Part shown: piece by piece, positions 1 through 6,494 of the stretch
How the letters are laid out: each line of letters starts with the position of its first letter
How positions within the stretch are numbered: the stretch's first letter is position 1
From: an uncultured Clostridia bacterium
Lineage (GTDB): Bacteria; Bacillota; Clostridia; Oscillospirales; Oscillospiraceae
DNA: 15,741 nucleotides
Reading direction: 5' to 3'
NCBI GenBank assembly: GCA_938049125.1
Contig: CALICR010000153.1
Span: 1-15,741 of the forward strand
Notes under the pieces: model-generated
Database searches by the model: none
The model's input: only the letters and a program-made list of their open reading frames with translations
What the model was told of the DNA's origin: nothing
Program-made: the position numbers and the translations under genes

Positions 1-135
1 CTCGTCCAGCAGGAAAATCGAGGGCCGGCGCAGCAGCAGCTTCGCCAGCTCGATCTTTTCCCGGAAGCTCAGCGTATATCCGGCGGCCTTGCCCGCCTGC
101 CGGATGGTGACGTCGGTGATGGATATTTGTCTCAT
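1..135 (-). CDS. HMGL-like / isopropylmalate-synthase-family protein, N-terminal fragment
   Basis: Only the first 45 codons are in the window; the gene runs off the left edge. ATG at 135-133 is preceded by AGGAGG seven bases upstream, directly after the T-box terminator. The protein opens with ISITDVTIRQAGKAAG, followed by TLSFREKIELAKLL. This resembles the N-terminus of the HMG-CoA lyase/2-isopropylmalate synthase TIM-barrel family, where DxTLRDGxQ carries the metal-binding Asp and catalytic Arg and is followed by a helix of the type EEKLEIAKLL. Here the motif is degenerate (DVTIRQAGK), so a divergent paralogue is more likely than a standard LeuA. The T-box leader suggests a role in amino acid metabolism, possibly leucine. 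The end of the fragment (RRPSIFLLDE) looks like an ABC Walker B, but no Walker A could fit upstream. Family assignment is moderate; substrate unknown. Confidence 0.6.
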   Translation of the reverse strand, partial: MRQISITDVTIRQAGKAAGYTLSFREKIELAKLLLRRPSIFLLDE

Positions 136-153
136 AATGCCCTCCTAACATGC

Positions 154-186
154 AAAAAGTCCCTGAAACCTCTCGGTTTCAGGGAC
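154..186 (-). terminator. T-box regulated intrinsic terminator
   Basis: A perfect 12-bp stem (GTCCCTGAAACC paired with GGTTTCAGGGAC, loop GAGA) is followed on the minus strand by TTTTT. It sits right after the T-box sequence, whose bases can pair with the 5' half of this stem to form the antiterminator. The downstream RBS and ATG follow within about 20 bases. Confidence 0.93.
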
Positions 187-434
187 GAAACTTCTTTCGC
201 GGTACCACCCTGCTTATCCTCCGTCTCGCGGCGGAAGATCGCTCTCGGACTCCAATAAGCCCATAGCCGGTAACGGGGCCAGACGGGCCATGCTACTTGT
301 CGCCGTTCGCAGGGCCTACTCGGGAAGCAGACTGACCGCTGTCTTCGGTACCGGCTCGCACCAGCCGCCGGTTCTCTGAGACGCTCCAACAGGGCCATAA
401 TTCCGTCATCGTATTTCGGGGTTATCAAATGCTT
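154..434 (-). promoter_or_regulatory. T-box riboswitch leader
   Basis: This leader RNA senses uncharged tRNA and lies between a sigma-A promoter and the HMGL-like gene. The diagnostic T-box sequence GCAGGGTGGTACCGCG is at 213-198, and the competing terminator follows at 186-154. Stem I elements are visible upstream: GATGACGG near the 5' end, AGAGAACCGG and GGTGCGAGCCGG in the distal arm, then a specifier region reading GTCTGCTTCCCGAGTAGG. Counting six bases back from the GAG, as in characterised Tyr and Ile leaders, gives CTG (Leu); a five-base spacing gives TGC (Cys). A leucine specifier would suit an isopropylmalate-synthase-like target, but the specifier is not settled by eye. Being a T-box is very secure. 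Confidence 0.93.
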
Positions 435-440
435 GCCGCC

Positions 441-469
441 ATTAAAGCACGATTCCCGCCGCTTGTCAA
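441..469 (-). promoter_or_regulatory. Sigma-A-type promoter of the T-box transcript
   Basis: The -35 box TTGACA is at 469-464 and the -10 box TTTAAT at 446-441, with a 17-bp spacer ending in TGC, which makes an extended -10. Transcription should start near 434, just before stem I of the T-box. The stop codon of the upstream broken SLH gene (TGA, 468-466) lies inside the -35 box. Confidence 0.85.
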
Positions 470-842
470 GCACACAGTCCAAGATTCGACATTTTCACAA
501 AACCACGCGCCCTCTCTGCACCGCGTCTTTGTGCAATCGGTGCTCTGCGCACCCTTGAACCCAGCCCCGCCCAGCATTCATGCTCCCCGGTCTCGGCGGC
601 GGTGTGGGCCGCGGCCGCCTCCTGAATCGGCAGGAAATACCATGCCTGCGCGTCGCGGTTATCGTCAAAAATCGGCTTTCCGCGCTGAAGATCGTCGAGC
701 GGCGACGGCGTCCGCCCCAGCAGTCCGTTCAAAATCACCGCCAGCTGCGCGCGCGTCACCGCAGTGTCCCGGCGGCGCTGACTGGCACAATGGCCGCCAG
801 CAGCAGTATGATCAGAAACATGGAAACGCAGACCTTTTTCAT
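466..842 (-). pseudogene. Broken gene: signal peptide plus single SLH repeat
   Basis: ATG at 842-840 has an AGAGGG ribosome site and encodes a clear Sec signal peptide: MKK start, hydrophobic core MFLIILLLAAIV, PVSAAG cleavage region. After 28 codons this frame stops at TGA (758-756). In another frame the sequence continues as DTAVTRAQLAVILNGLLG, then LDDLQRG, FDDN and AWYFLPIQEAAAAHT, and a WAGL element: a good S-layer homology repeat (TRAQ start, WYxxxIQEA end). One frameshift therefore separates secretion signal from wall-anchoring domain. SLH proteins usually carry three repeats and a long functional region; here one repeat follows the signal directly. By inference this is the scar of an internally deleted SLH protein. 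About 35 codons after the repeat look like non-coding read-through, ending at 466. A sequencing error could cause the frameshift but not the missing body. Confidence 0.72.
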
Positions 843-917
843 GGAACAGCCCTCTTTGGATACCCCCTATACTGCATCCTCAGGCCTAGGGTGTAAACCG
901 GCAGACTTTTGAACGAA

Positions 918-950
918 AGAGAAGTCCTTCCGGTTTCCCGGAAGGACTTC
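918..950 (-). terminator. Intrinsic terminator of the amino-sugar operon
   Basis: A perfect 13-bp stem (GAAGTCCTTCCGG with CCGGAAGGACTTC, four-base loop) lies about 85 bases after the stop of the glutamate symporter. On the minus strand it is followed by TCTCTTTCG, a weak pyrimidine tail. No other gene lies between, so it probably ends the eight-gene transcript. The near-symmetric tail on the other strand (CTTTGCTCT) is poorer. Confidence 0.75.
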
Positions 951-1033
951 CTTTGCTCTGAGCGGTATTTCGTTGTTGTCCTTATGCGTATTCGCCTTTT
1001 GGATCTCAGCGTTTTTGTATCTTGGGGAGCGGC

Positions 1034-2404
1034 TCAGGCCTGTTCCTCGCCTTCACGGCGGACGGTGCCGTTGTCCTTCTGGATGCCGAAGAGCTTGGCA
1101 GATAGGATGAGACAGAAGACAGCAACTGCAATAAAGATTATGCCGATCAAAACTCCCATACCGTTGCCAATAAACATCGGCGCCAGCGAAACGATCAGCA
1201 TATCGATGAACGAGAGGAAAATCCAAGCGAAGCCGAAGTCCTCCAGAACGCCAGTTTTAAATTCGGGGTCTGTGATGCGAAGCAGAATAACGCCCGTTGC
1301 CATGACACCGGTGGCCATACCGAAGATATAAATGCCGCGCTCAAACCAGTAATTCCGGAAAAAGCGTTTGCTGACCGTAAACTGCCAGACAACAACGTAG
1401 AGAATGCCAAGCACACTCAGGATTACAATGGGAATCCAGTACTTGACAACGATGCTGATGTTGATGGAGGCAACGCCAAAGCCAACCAGATAATCCGTGG
1501 CGGTGCTTCCCACGCGGGTGACGACGCGTTTGTCTACGTATTGGTTGAGCTTCAGGAGCCGCAGCACCAGCTGGAGCAGCAGGCTCATGATGAGCGCAAG
1601 ACCGTAGATGGGGAAGGAGAGGGACGGCACCAGAACCTTGAGCCAGCCGTTGACCAGGTAGGCCAGACCTACGGCGACGAGGACCAGCGTCACATGCCAG
1701 GTCAGGGGATCGATGGACATGGGGCTGACGGTGTTGTCGCCCATGGAGGAACGGCTGTTCTCAGGAACGAGGCCGGTCGTCATATCCTCTGGCAGCTCCT
1801 CGACACGCTTGATGATGCGCGTGTAGCCCTTTCGCGCGCCAATGTTGATGAGGACAACGCCGATGATGATGCCGCTCAGCAGGCCGATGGTAGCGAAGGT
1901 CTGACCGATGCTCGTGGCCTCGTCCCAACCCATATCGGCAAAGGCTGCACCGATGGCTGCTGCGCTGCCGTGGCCGCCGAAGAAGCCGGCGGGCAGCATC
2001 AGACCGAAGCCTGCGTGGATGCCTTTGAAGAGAAGCGGCAGTACCAGGACGCCAATCAGAATGAAAATGCCGTACTGGGAAATTTCAGCGGAGGTGTTGA
2101 CCAAGAAGGTGTCGCCGACGCTATGCATCATGGACTTGAAGGATGCCTTCTTCTTGTTGCCGAGAAACAGGGTTGCAAAAAGAACAGCGATTAAAATCGA
2201 GGAATAGTTGGAGATCTCCGTGCTGAAGGGCAGAATATTGAGAAAGTATTTTCCGCAGAAGAGGCCGATGACGCCGGCCAGCAGGGAGGAGGGGATGTAG
2301 AGCTTCTGAATGAATTTGACCCGGCTGCGGATGATCTTGGCCACGAAGAGAAGCCCAGACATCAGACAGAAGTCGTAGAGAATATTGACGGCATGAATTT
2401 CCAT
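1034..2404 (-). CDS. gltS: Sodium/glutamate symporter, GltS family
   Basis: A 456-residue polytopic inner-membrane protein. GltS carriers take up L-glutamate with Na+. The family signature is visible as GGHGSAAAIGAAF at about residues 143-155, followed by MGWDEATSIGQTFATIG. Many hydrophobic segments occur before and after a hydrophilic central loop (about residues 195-230), which matches the inverted-repeat architecture of the family; the C-terminus is charged and cytoplasmic-like. The length is a little above the classical 400-residue enzymes. ATG is preceded by AAAGGAGT four bases upstream and lies 20 bases after the ATP-grasp stop, so it is the last gene of the operon. By eye its codons are less GC-rich than those of its neighbours. 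Its place suggests glutamate supply for the WecE transamination or for the ligase (inference); substrate could also be another dicarboxylate-like amino acid. Confidence 0.88.
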   Translation of the reverse strand: MEIHAVNILYDFCLMSGLLFVAKIIRSRVKFIQKLYIPSSLLAGVIGLFCGKYFLNILPFSTEISNYSSILIAVLFATLFLGNKKKASFKSMMHSVGDTFLVNTSAEISQYGIFILIGVLVLPLLFKGIHAGFGLMLPAGFFGGHGSAAAIGAAFADMGWDEATSIGQTFATIGLLSGIIIGVVLINIGARKGYTRIIKRVEELPEDMTTGLVPENSRSSMGDNTVSPMSIDPLTWHVTLVLVAVGLAYLVNGWLKVLVPSLSFPIYGLALIMSLLLQLVLRLLKLNQYVDKRVVTRVGSTATDYLVGFGVASINISIVVKYWIPIVILSVLGILYVVVWQFTVSKRFFRNYWFERGIYIFGMATGVMATGVILLRITDPEFKTGVLEDFGFAWIFLSFIDMLIVSLAPMFIGNGMGVLIGIIFIAVAVFCLILSAKLFGIQKDNGTVRREGEEQA

Positions 2405-2424
2405 GAAAACTCCTTTCGGGATGG

Positions 2425-3690
2425 TCAGTCTTGTTCGAGCAGGAAGGGGACGTCGACCCGGCTTCCGTCCGGGGCCGTGACGCGGGCCGTCTCAAAGAAA
2501 TGGGCCGTCACGCGGTCCAGCTCCTCCCGGGAGCCGGCCTGAAGATAATAGCGGCAGAGGTAGGGCTTGGGGCCGTAGTTGTCGATGGTCTCGCCGTCCT
2601 CGTAGAAGAGGACGCTCTCCAGCACGTGGGGGTCCTTCGCCAGCTCGCGCATCCGGGACTGGTCGGCGATGACCTTGCCCTGCACGCCGATGAAGTAGAG
2701 GCCGGTGCAGTGCTTTTGGAAGAAGGGGTCGTGATGGAGCATGGTCTCGCGGACGCGGTCCGGCTCATAGACGTAGTCGAGGAGCAGCGTCTCGATGCTG
2801 AGGCCGCAGCAGTGGGTGACCAGCTCGTGCTCGTAGCCGAAGAGGCGGCCAGCGATCTCGCAGACCTCGACGCCCTGGTCGTTGTAAAAGAACTGCATGG
2901 AGAGTGCGCCCTCACGCTGGCCGACGGCATCGGCGAACTTCTGCTGTACAGCGCGCGCCTCGTCGAAGATCTTGCGGATGTCCTTTGCCGGGTAGGCGAC
3001 GCGATTCAGCGTGGGCAGGGCGGAGCCTGACTGGGGGTTCTTCTCGCGGTCGGCGATGCTGATGGGATAGACCTTACCGTCGACGAGCCAGCTCATCATG
3101 TTGTATTCCCGTCCGTGGCTGTACTCCTCGACGAGGATGTTGTCGAGCTTGCCGGAGCTGCGGCAGGCAACATCCTGGAAACGGTCACGGATCTCCTGAA
3201 TGGAGTGGACGACATAGATGCCCTTGGAGCCGTAGCCGTTGATCGGCTTGATGACGAGCGGGAAACGGAAGCCGTCGAGGTCACGGTCGGCAAAATCCGG
3301 CGTAAGCTGGCGGTTCTTTGGCACGTGGACGCCCAGGGACTTGAGCAGGGCCTTGGTCTGGTCCTTCTCGCGGTAATAGGCCAGCTTGTCGGGCTTTGCG
3401 TACCAGCGGAGACCGGCCAGGTCCGCCACCTTGGTGATCTGCTCGAAGAGCAGGTCGGAGAAGGAGCCGATGATGCCGTCGGCGTGCTCGGCGCGGCACA
3501 TCTCCGCGATCTTCTCGGGCTGGCGGACGTCAATGTTGTAGGCCTTGTCGGCGACGCGCTTGGCGGGGCCGTCGGGGTAGCCGTCGCAGACGATGGTGTA
3601 GATGCCCCGGGACTTGGCAAGCTCCGTCAGCTCCACGAACTCCTTGAGGGAGCCGAGGATGACGAGGCGGTGCTGATTATTCGTTTTCAT
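2425..3690 (-). CDS. ATP-grasp ligase, carbamoyl-phosphate-synthase-like fold
   Basis: A 421-residue soluble enzyme. ATP-grasp enzymes activate a carboxylate as acyl phosphate and join it to an amine or thiol. Order of parts: N-terminal pre-ATP-grasp domain (VILGS at 10-14, SFSDLL 76-81), linker helix with KDQTKALL (109-116), ATP-binding KPINGYGSKGI (148-158), hinge VEEY (187-190), and metal site MQFF...CEIAGR (265-282). Q266 and E278 match the Gln/Glu metal ligands of CPSase-type enzymes, but the usual ExNxR Asn is Ala. The last 120 residues are a C-terminal extension without a motif I know. The start chosen is ATG 3690, eight bases after GGAGG; an ATG 18 bases upstream overlaps that site. 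It overlaps the end of the preceding glycosyltransferase by 14 bases. Context suggests that it acylates the 4-amino sugar or its carrier with an amino acid; this is inference, and the substrate is unknown. Confidence 0.85.
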   Translation of the reverse strand: MKTNNQHRLVILGSLKEFVELTELAKSRGIYTIVCDGYPDGPAKRVADKAYNIDVRQPEKIAEMCRAEHADGIIGSFSDLLFEQITKVADLAGLRWYAKPDKLAYYREKDQTKALLKSLGVHVPKNRQLTPDFADRDLDGFRFPLVIKPINGYGSKGIYVVHSIQEIRDRFQDVACRSSGKLDNILVEEYSHGREYNMMSWLVDGKVYPISIADREKNPQSGSALPTLNRVAYPAKDIRKIFDEARAVQQKFADAVGQREGALSMQFFYNDQGVEVCEIAGRLFGYEHELVTHCCGLSIETLLLDYVYEPDRVRETMLHHDPFFQKHCTGLYFIGVQGKVIADQSRMRELAKDPHVLESVLFYEDGETIDNYGPKPYLCRYYLQAGSREELDRVTAHFFETARVTAPDGSRVDVPFLLEQD

Positions 3691-4624
3691 GATTCGATCC
3701 TCCGTCATAGATTTCTTTGAGTACGAACTGCGGCGTCCGGTTCACGGCCATGAAGACGCGGCCCACGTATTCGCCCAGCAGGCCGATGCAGGCCAGCGTC
3801 ATGCCGAAGAAGAGCAGCAGGATGCACATCAGCGACGTGTAACCGCTTACGGTGGTGACGCCGACGAGGCGCTGAATGAAGAGCACGATGGCCCAGATGA
3901 AGGCGGCGGCGGCCACGAAGAGGCCCACGAAGCCGGAGATGCGCAGGGGGATGATCGTGAAGCCTGTGAAGTTGGACCAGAGGTTGATGAGCTTCCAAAT
4001 GTTGTAGCCCGACTTGCCCTCCTGGCGCTCGAAGTGCTCCACGTCCACGTTGGCGATCCGGCCTGCGGAGCGCAGGAACAGGCCCTCCATGAAGGAATAG
4101 GGCGCGTCGTACTTGATGATCTCGTCGGTGATGTAGCGCCGGACCATCCAGAAGCTGGTGAAGCTCAGGTTCTTGGGCTTCTTGAGGAAGACGGTCTCGA
4201 ACTTGTCGTCCATCTTCGTCAGCAGGCGGCGGTAGAAGGAGTGGCGCTTGTGGGGGTACTTGCCGAGCACGAGGTCGTAGCCCTCCATGAGCTTGGCGAA
4301 GAGCAGGGGGATGTTCTTGGGGTGGGTCTGCATATCGTCGTCCATGTTCAGGATGACGTCGCCGGTGACGAAGTGCAGGGCAGCCACCTGGGCGTTGGCC
4401 TGGCCGGTGTTCCGGGCCAGGTCGATGACCCGGACGCAGGGAAATTCGTCGGCAATGGACTTGAGGAAGTCGATGGTATCCGCCCGGGGGGAGCAGTCGT
4501 TGACGAGGACGAACTCATAGTCGTCCACGCCGGGCAGCGTCCTGAGGACGGAGATGGTCTCGCCCACCATGGTCCGCAGGATGGGCATGGAGTTATAGCA
4601 GGGCACGATTACAGAGAGCTTCAT
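3677..4624 (-). CDS. Polyprenyl-phosphate glycosyltransferase (GT2, GtrB/ArnC-like)
   Basis: A 315-residue GT2 enzyme that moves a sugar from a nucleotide donor to undecaprenyl phosphate on the cytoplasmic face. It has the N-terminal nucleotide-binding start LSVIVPCYNS (3-12), VNDCSP (41-46), and the metal-binding cluster NMDDDMQ (93-99), where most relatives read DADLQ. NTGQANAQ (72-79) corresponds to the NxGxxxA element of DPM1/GtrB proteins. Two membrane helices near the C-terminus (about 230-252 and 262-287) fit GtrB/ArnC/GacI and not soluble GT2s. The RBS AAGGAGG is unusually far (13 bases) from the ATG, but the canonical MKLSVIVPCYN beginning makes the start firm. It stands between the SMR pair and the ATP-grasp gene. 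The likely donor is dTDP-Fuc4N made by WecE (inference); dTDP-rhamnose or another sugar is not excluded. Confidence 0.9.
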   Translation of the reverse strand: MKLSVIVPCYNSMPILRTMVGETISVLRTLPGVDDYEFVLVNDCSPRADTIDFLKSIADEFPCVRVIDLARNTGQANAQVAALHFVTGDVILNMDDDMQTHPKNIPLLFAKLMEGYDLVLGKYPHKRHSFYRRLLTKMDDKFETVFLKKPKNLSFTSFWMVRRYITDEIIKYDAPYSFMEGLFLRSAGRIANVDVEHFERQEGKSGYNIWKLINLWSNFTGFTIIPLRISGFVGLFVAAAAFIWAIVLFIQRLVGVTTVSGYTSLMCILLLFFGMTLACIGLLGEYVGRVFMAVNRTPQFVLKEIYDGGSNHENE

Positions 4625-4642
4625 AGAAAACCCGGTGCCTCC

Positions 4643-4987
4643 TTAGAGAAAGAATATGAGGATCCCGACGAGGATCAGGCCGAGGCCCAGCAGCTTCCGG
4701 CGCGTCAGCTTTTCCTTGAGCACCAGCCAGCTCAGCGTCACGACCACGACCTGGCCGAAGGCGTCGCAGGCCGGGGCCATGGACAGCGGGATGACGCGGT
4801 AGGCATACACCGTGCAGAGGGTGGAGGCCACCATGATGGCATACCCGAGAATGACCCGGACGTTCAGATACTGACGGATCCAGTGGGTGTAGGTCTTCTG
4901 GGCGGCGGTCTTGAGCAGCAGCTGGGAGACGCCGGCGATGGTGACGCCGAAGATCATCACGAGGGCGTGGAACAGAAATTCATTCAT
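4643..4987 (-). CDS. Small four-helix SMR/EamA-type protein, ArnF-like flippase subunit
   Basis: A 114-residue membrane protein with four hydrophobic segments (roughly 3-24, 44-64, 68-90, 97-114). It carries small-multidrug-resistance/DMT features: SQLLLKTAA in helix 1, VAYR-like pivot region VYAYRVIPLSMA (60-71), and LSWLVLKEKLT before helix 4. Proteins of this size in pairs are known as ArnE/ArnF, which flip undecaprenyl-phosphate-Ara4N. The ATG lies inside the end of the upstream partner (8-base overlap), so the two are translationally coupled. Next to an ArnC/GtrB-like transferase, a role in lipid-linked sugar flipping is a good inference; drug export is the alternative for the fold but does not suit the context. 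Confidence 0.8.
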   Translation of the reverse strand: MNEFLFHALVMIFGVTIAGVSQLLLKTAAQKTYTHWIRQYLNVRVILGYAIMVASTLCTVYAYRVIPLSMAPACDAFGQVVVVTLSWLVLKEKLTRRKLLGLGLILVGILIFFL

Positions 4988-5345
4988 CGCTCGTCACCAC
5001 CAGATACACGCCGGCAATGATGACGGCGGCGCCGAGGACCATGGTCCAGGAGATGGTCTCCTTGAAGAAGACCACGCCGAAGAGCATGGTCCACACCGTG
5101 GAAACGCTCTTGTTGGCGTAGGCGGTGTTCAGGGGCATGATCTTCAGGAATTGCTGCCACAGCAGGGCGTAGACGAACATGAGGAAGATGGCCGTGCCGT
5201 AGAGCAGAATGAACTTCCAGGAGAGAAAGGGCTGCCGGGACGCCAGCTTCGTGAAGATGCCGGTGGCCGAGAACAGCAGGATGGAGAGATGCAGCCCGAG
5301 GTAGGGCAGAAGGCGCTTCCCCGGACGGCGGGCGTTGCTGCTCAT
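4980..5345 (-). CDS. Small four-helix SMR/EamA-type protein, ArnE-like flippase subunit
   Basis: A 121-residue membrane protein, first of the overlapping pair. Basic residues at the N-terminus (RRPGKR) precede four hydrophobic segments; FSATGIFTKLAS and LNTAYANKSVSTVWTM followed by GVVFFKETIS are the DMT/SMR-like parts, the last matching the conserved FxE segment before helix 4. It is clearly related in plan to its neighbour but not a recent duplicate, consistent with an asymmetric heterodimer as in ArnE/ArnF. Its ATG overlaps the wecE stop in ATGA. Proposed role is flipping of the polyprenyl-linked amino sugar across the membrane (inference). Confidence 0.8.
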   Translation of the reverse strand: MSSNARRPGKRLLPYLGLHLSILLFSATGIFTKLASRQPFLSWKFILLYGTAIFLMFVYALLWQQFLKIMPLNTAYANKSVSTVWTMLFGVVFFKETISWTMVLGAAVIIAGVYLVVTSDE

Positions 5346-6478
5346 GCCCGGCCCTCGTAGAAGGCGTACACCGCATCGCAGACCGTCTTCCGGTCCGCCT
5401 CCGTGAGGCCGTAGTACATGGGCAGGCGCACGAGGCGCTCGCTCTCCCTGGTGGTGTATTCGTCCGAGCCGTCAAAGCGGCCGAATTTCAGGCCGGCCGG
5501 GGCACTGTGCAGCGGGATATAGTGGAAGACGGCCAGCACGCCGCGGTCCTTCAGGTACCGGATGAGGGCGCTGCGCTCCTCAAGGTCGCGGCATTTGAGG
5601 TAGAACATATGGGCATTGTGGACGCAGCCCTCGGGGATGACGGGCAGCTCCACCCTCCCGGCCTCGGCCAGGGGGCGGAAGGCTTCATAGTAGGCGTTCC
5701 AGGAGGCCAGGCGGTTCTCATTGATCTGGTCCGCGACCTGCAGCTCGCCCCAGAGATAGGCAGCGTTCAGCTCGCTGGGCAGGTAGCTGTCGCCGAAATC
5801 GACCCAGGTGTACTTGTCCACCTGGCCGCGGAAGAACTTGGCGCGGTTCGTGCCCTTCTCCCGCAGGATCTCGGCCTGCTCCTCAAAGGCGGGGTTGTTG
5901 ATGACCAGCGCGCCGCCCTCACCCATGGAGTAGTTCTTCGTCTCATGGAAGGAGTAGCAGCCGAAGTCACCGATGGTGCCGAGGGCCTTGCCCTTGTAGG
6001 TGCTCATGACGCCCTGGGCGGCGTCCTCGACCACCTTGAGGTGGTGGCGATGGGCGATGTCCATGATGGTATCCATCTCACAGGCTACGCCGGCGTAGTG
6101 CATGGGGACGATGACCTTGGTCTTGTCCGTAATGGCGGCCTCGATCTTTGTCTCGTCGATGTTCATGGTGTCGGGCCGGATATCCACAAACACCAGCTTT
6201 GCGCCTGCCAGCACGAAGGAGTTGGCGGTGCTGGAGAAGGTGTAGCTGGGGAGGATGACCTCGTCGCCGGGCTGGAGGCCGCAGAGCAGGGCGGCCATGT
6301 CGAGGGCCGTGCTGCCGCTGGTGGTCAGCAGCACCTTTCTTGCGCCAAAGCGCTGCTCCATCCAGGCGTTGCACTGCTTGGTAAACTGCCCGTCGCCGCA
6401 GATCTTATGCGCCTCGACGGCCTGGCGGACGTAGTTGAGTTCCGTGCCCACATAGGGCGGTACGTTAAAGCTGATCAT
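5342..6478 (-). CDS. wecE: dTDP-4-amino-4,6-dideoxygalactose transaminase
   Basis: A 378-residue PLP enzyme of the DegT/DnrJ/EryC1 family. It agrees closely with remembered E. coli WecE (RffA, 376 residues) along the whole length: FNVPPYVGTEL at the start, CGDGQFT, VDIRPDTMNIDET (98-110), HYAGVACEMDTIM, EDAAQGVMSTYKG (151-163), SFHETKNYS with Schiff-base lysine K181, EKGTNRAKFFRGQVDKYTW, and FHYIPLH near the end. WecE transfers the amino group of L-glutamate to dTDP-4-keto-6-deoxyglucose, giving dTDP-Fuc4N. The substrate is the product of RmlA and RmlB encoded in the same window. ATG 6478 is preceded by GAAAGGAAGG six bases upstream; a longer frame reaching 6523 would overlap the previous gene and lacks an RBS. 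No WecD-type N-acetyltransferase is in the window. Confidence 0.95.
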   Translation of the reverse strand: MISFNVPPYVGTELNYVRQAVEAHKICGDGQFTKQCNAWMEQRFGARKVLLTTSGSTALDMAALLCGLQPGDEVILPSYTFSSTANSFVLAGAKLVFVDIRPDTMNIDETKIEAAITDKTKVIVPMHYAGVACEMDTIMDIAHRHHLKVVEDAAQGVMSTYKGKALGTIGDFGCYSFHETKNYSMGEGGALVINNPAFEEQAEILREKGTNRAKFFRGQVDKYTWVDFGDSYLPSELNAAYLWGELQVADQINENRLASWNAYYEAFRPLAEAGRVELPVIPEGCVHNAHMFYLKCRDLEERSALIRYLKDRGVLAVFHYIPLHSAPAGLKFGRFDGSDEYTTRESERLVRLPMYYGLTEADRKTVCDAVYAFYEGRA

Positions 6479-6494
6479 GAGGAACCTTCCTTTC

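Noticed and set aside
1..135. Reading the left-edge fragment as an ABC ATPase because of RRPSIFLLDE
   Set aside because: There are only about 35 residues before it and no Walker A, while the T-box terminator and RBS fix the start; the N-terminus fits the HMGL family better.
132..482. An open frame on the minus strand through the T-box leader
   Set aside because: It is made of conserved riboswitch sequence and the terminator; the RNA structure explains the region.
756..759. Programmed frameshift joining signal peptide and SLH repeat
   Set aside because: No slippery heptamer or following stem-loop is visible at the junction, and the protein also lacks its body; gene decay is simpler.
866..897. 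Possible promoter for the broken SLH gene (TTTACA, then CAGTAT or TATAGG)
   Set aside because: With 17-bp spacing the -10 matches only three of six bases, and the better TATAGG would need a 20-bp spacer; too weak to annotate.
3689..5020. A 443-codon open frame on the plus strand opposite the GT2 and SMR genes
   Set aside because: His, Glu and Gly repeats without domain structure; the minus strand has well-conserved proteins with overlapping starts and stops.
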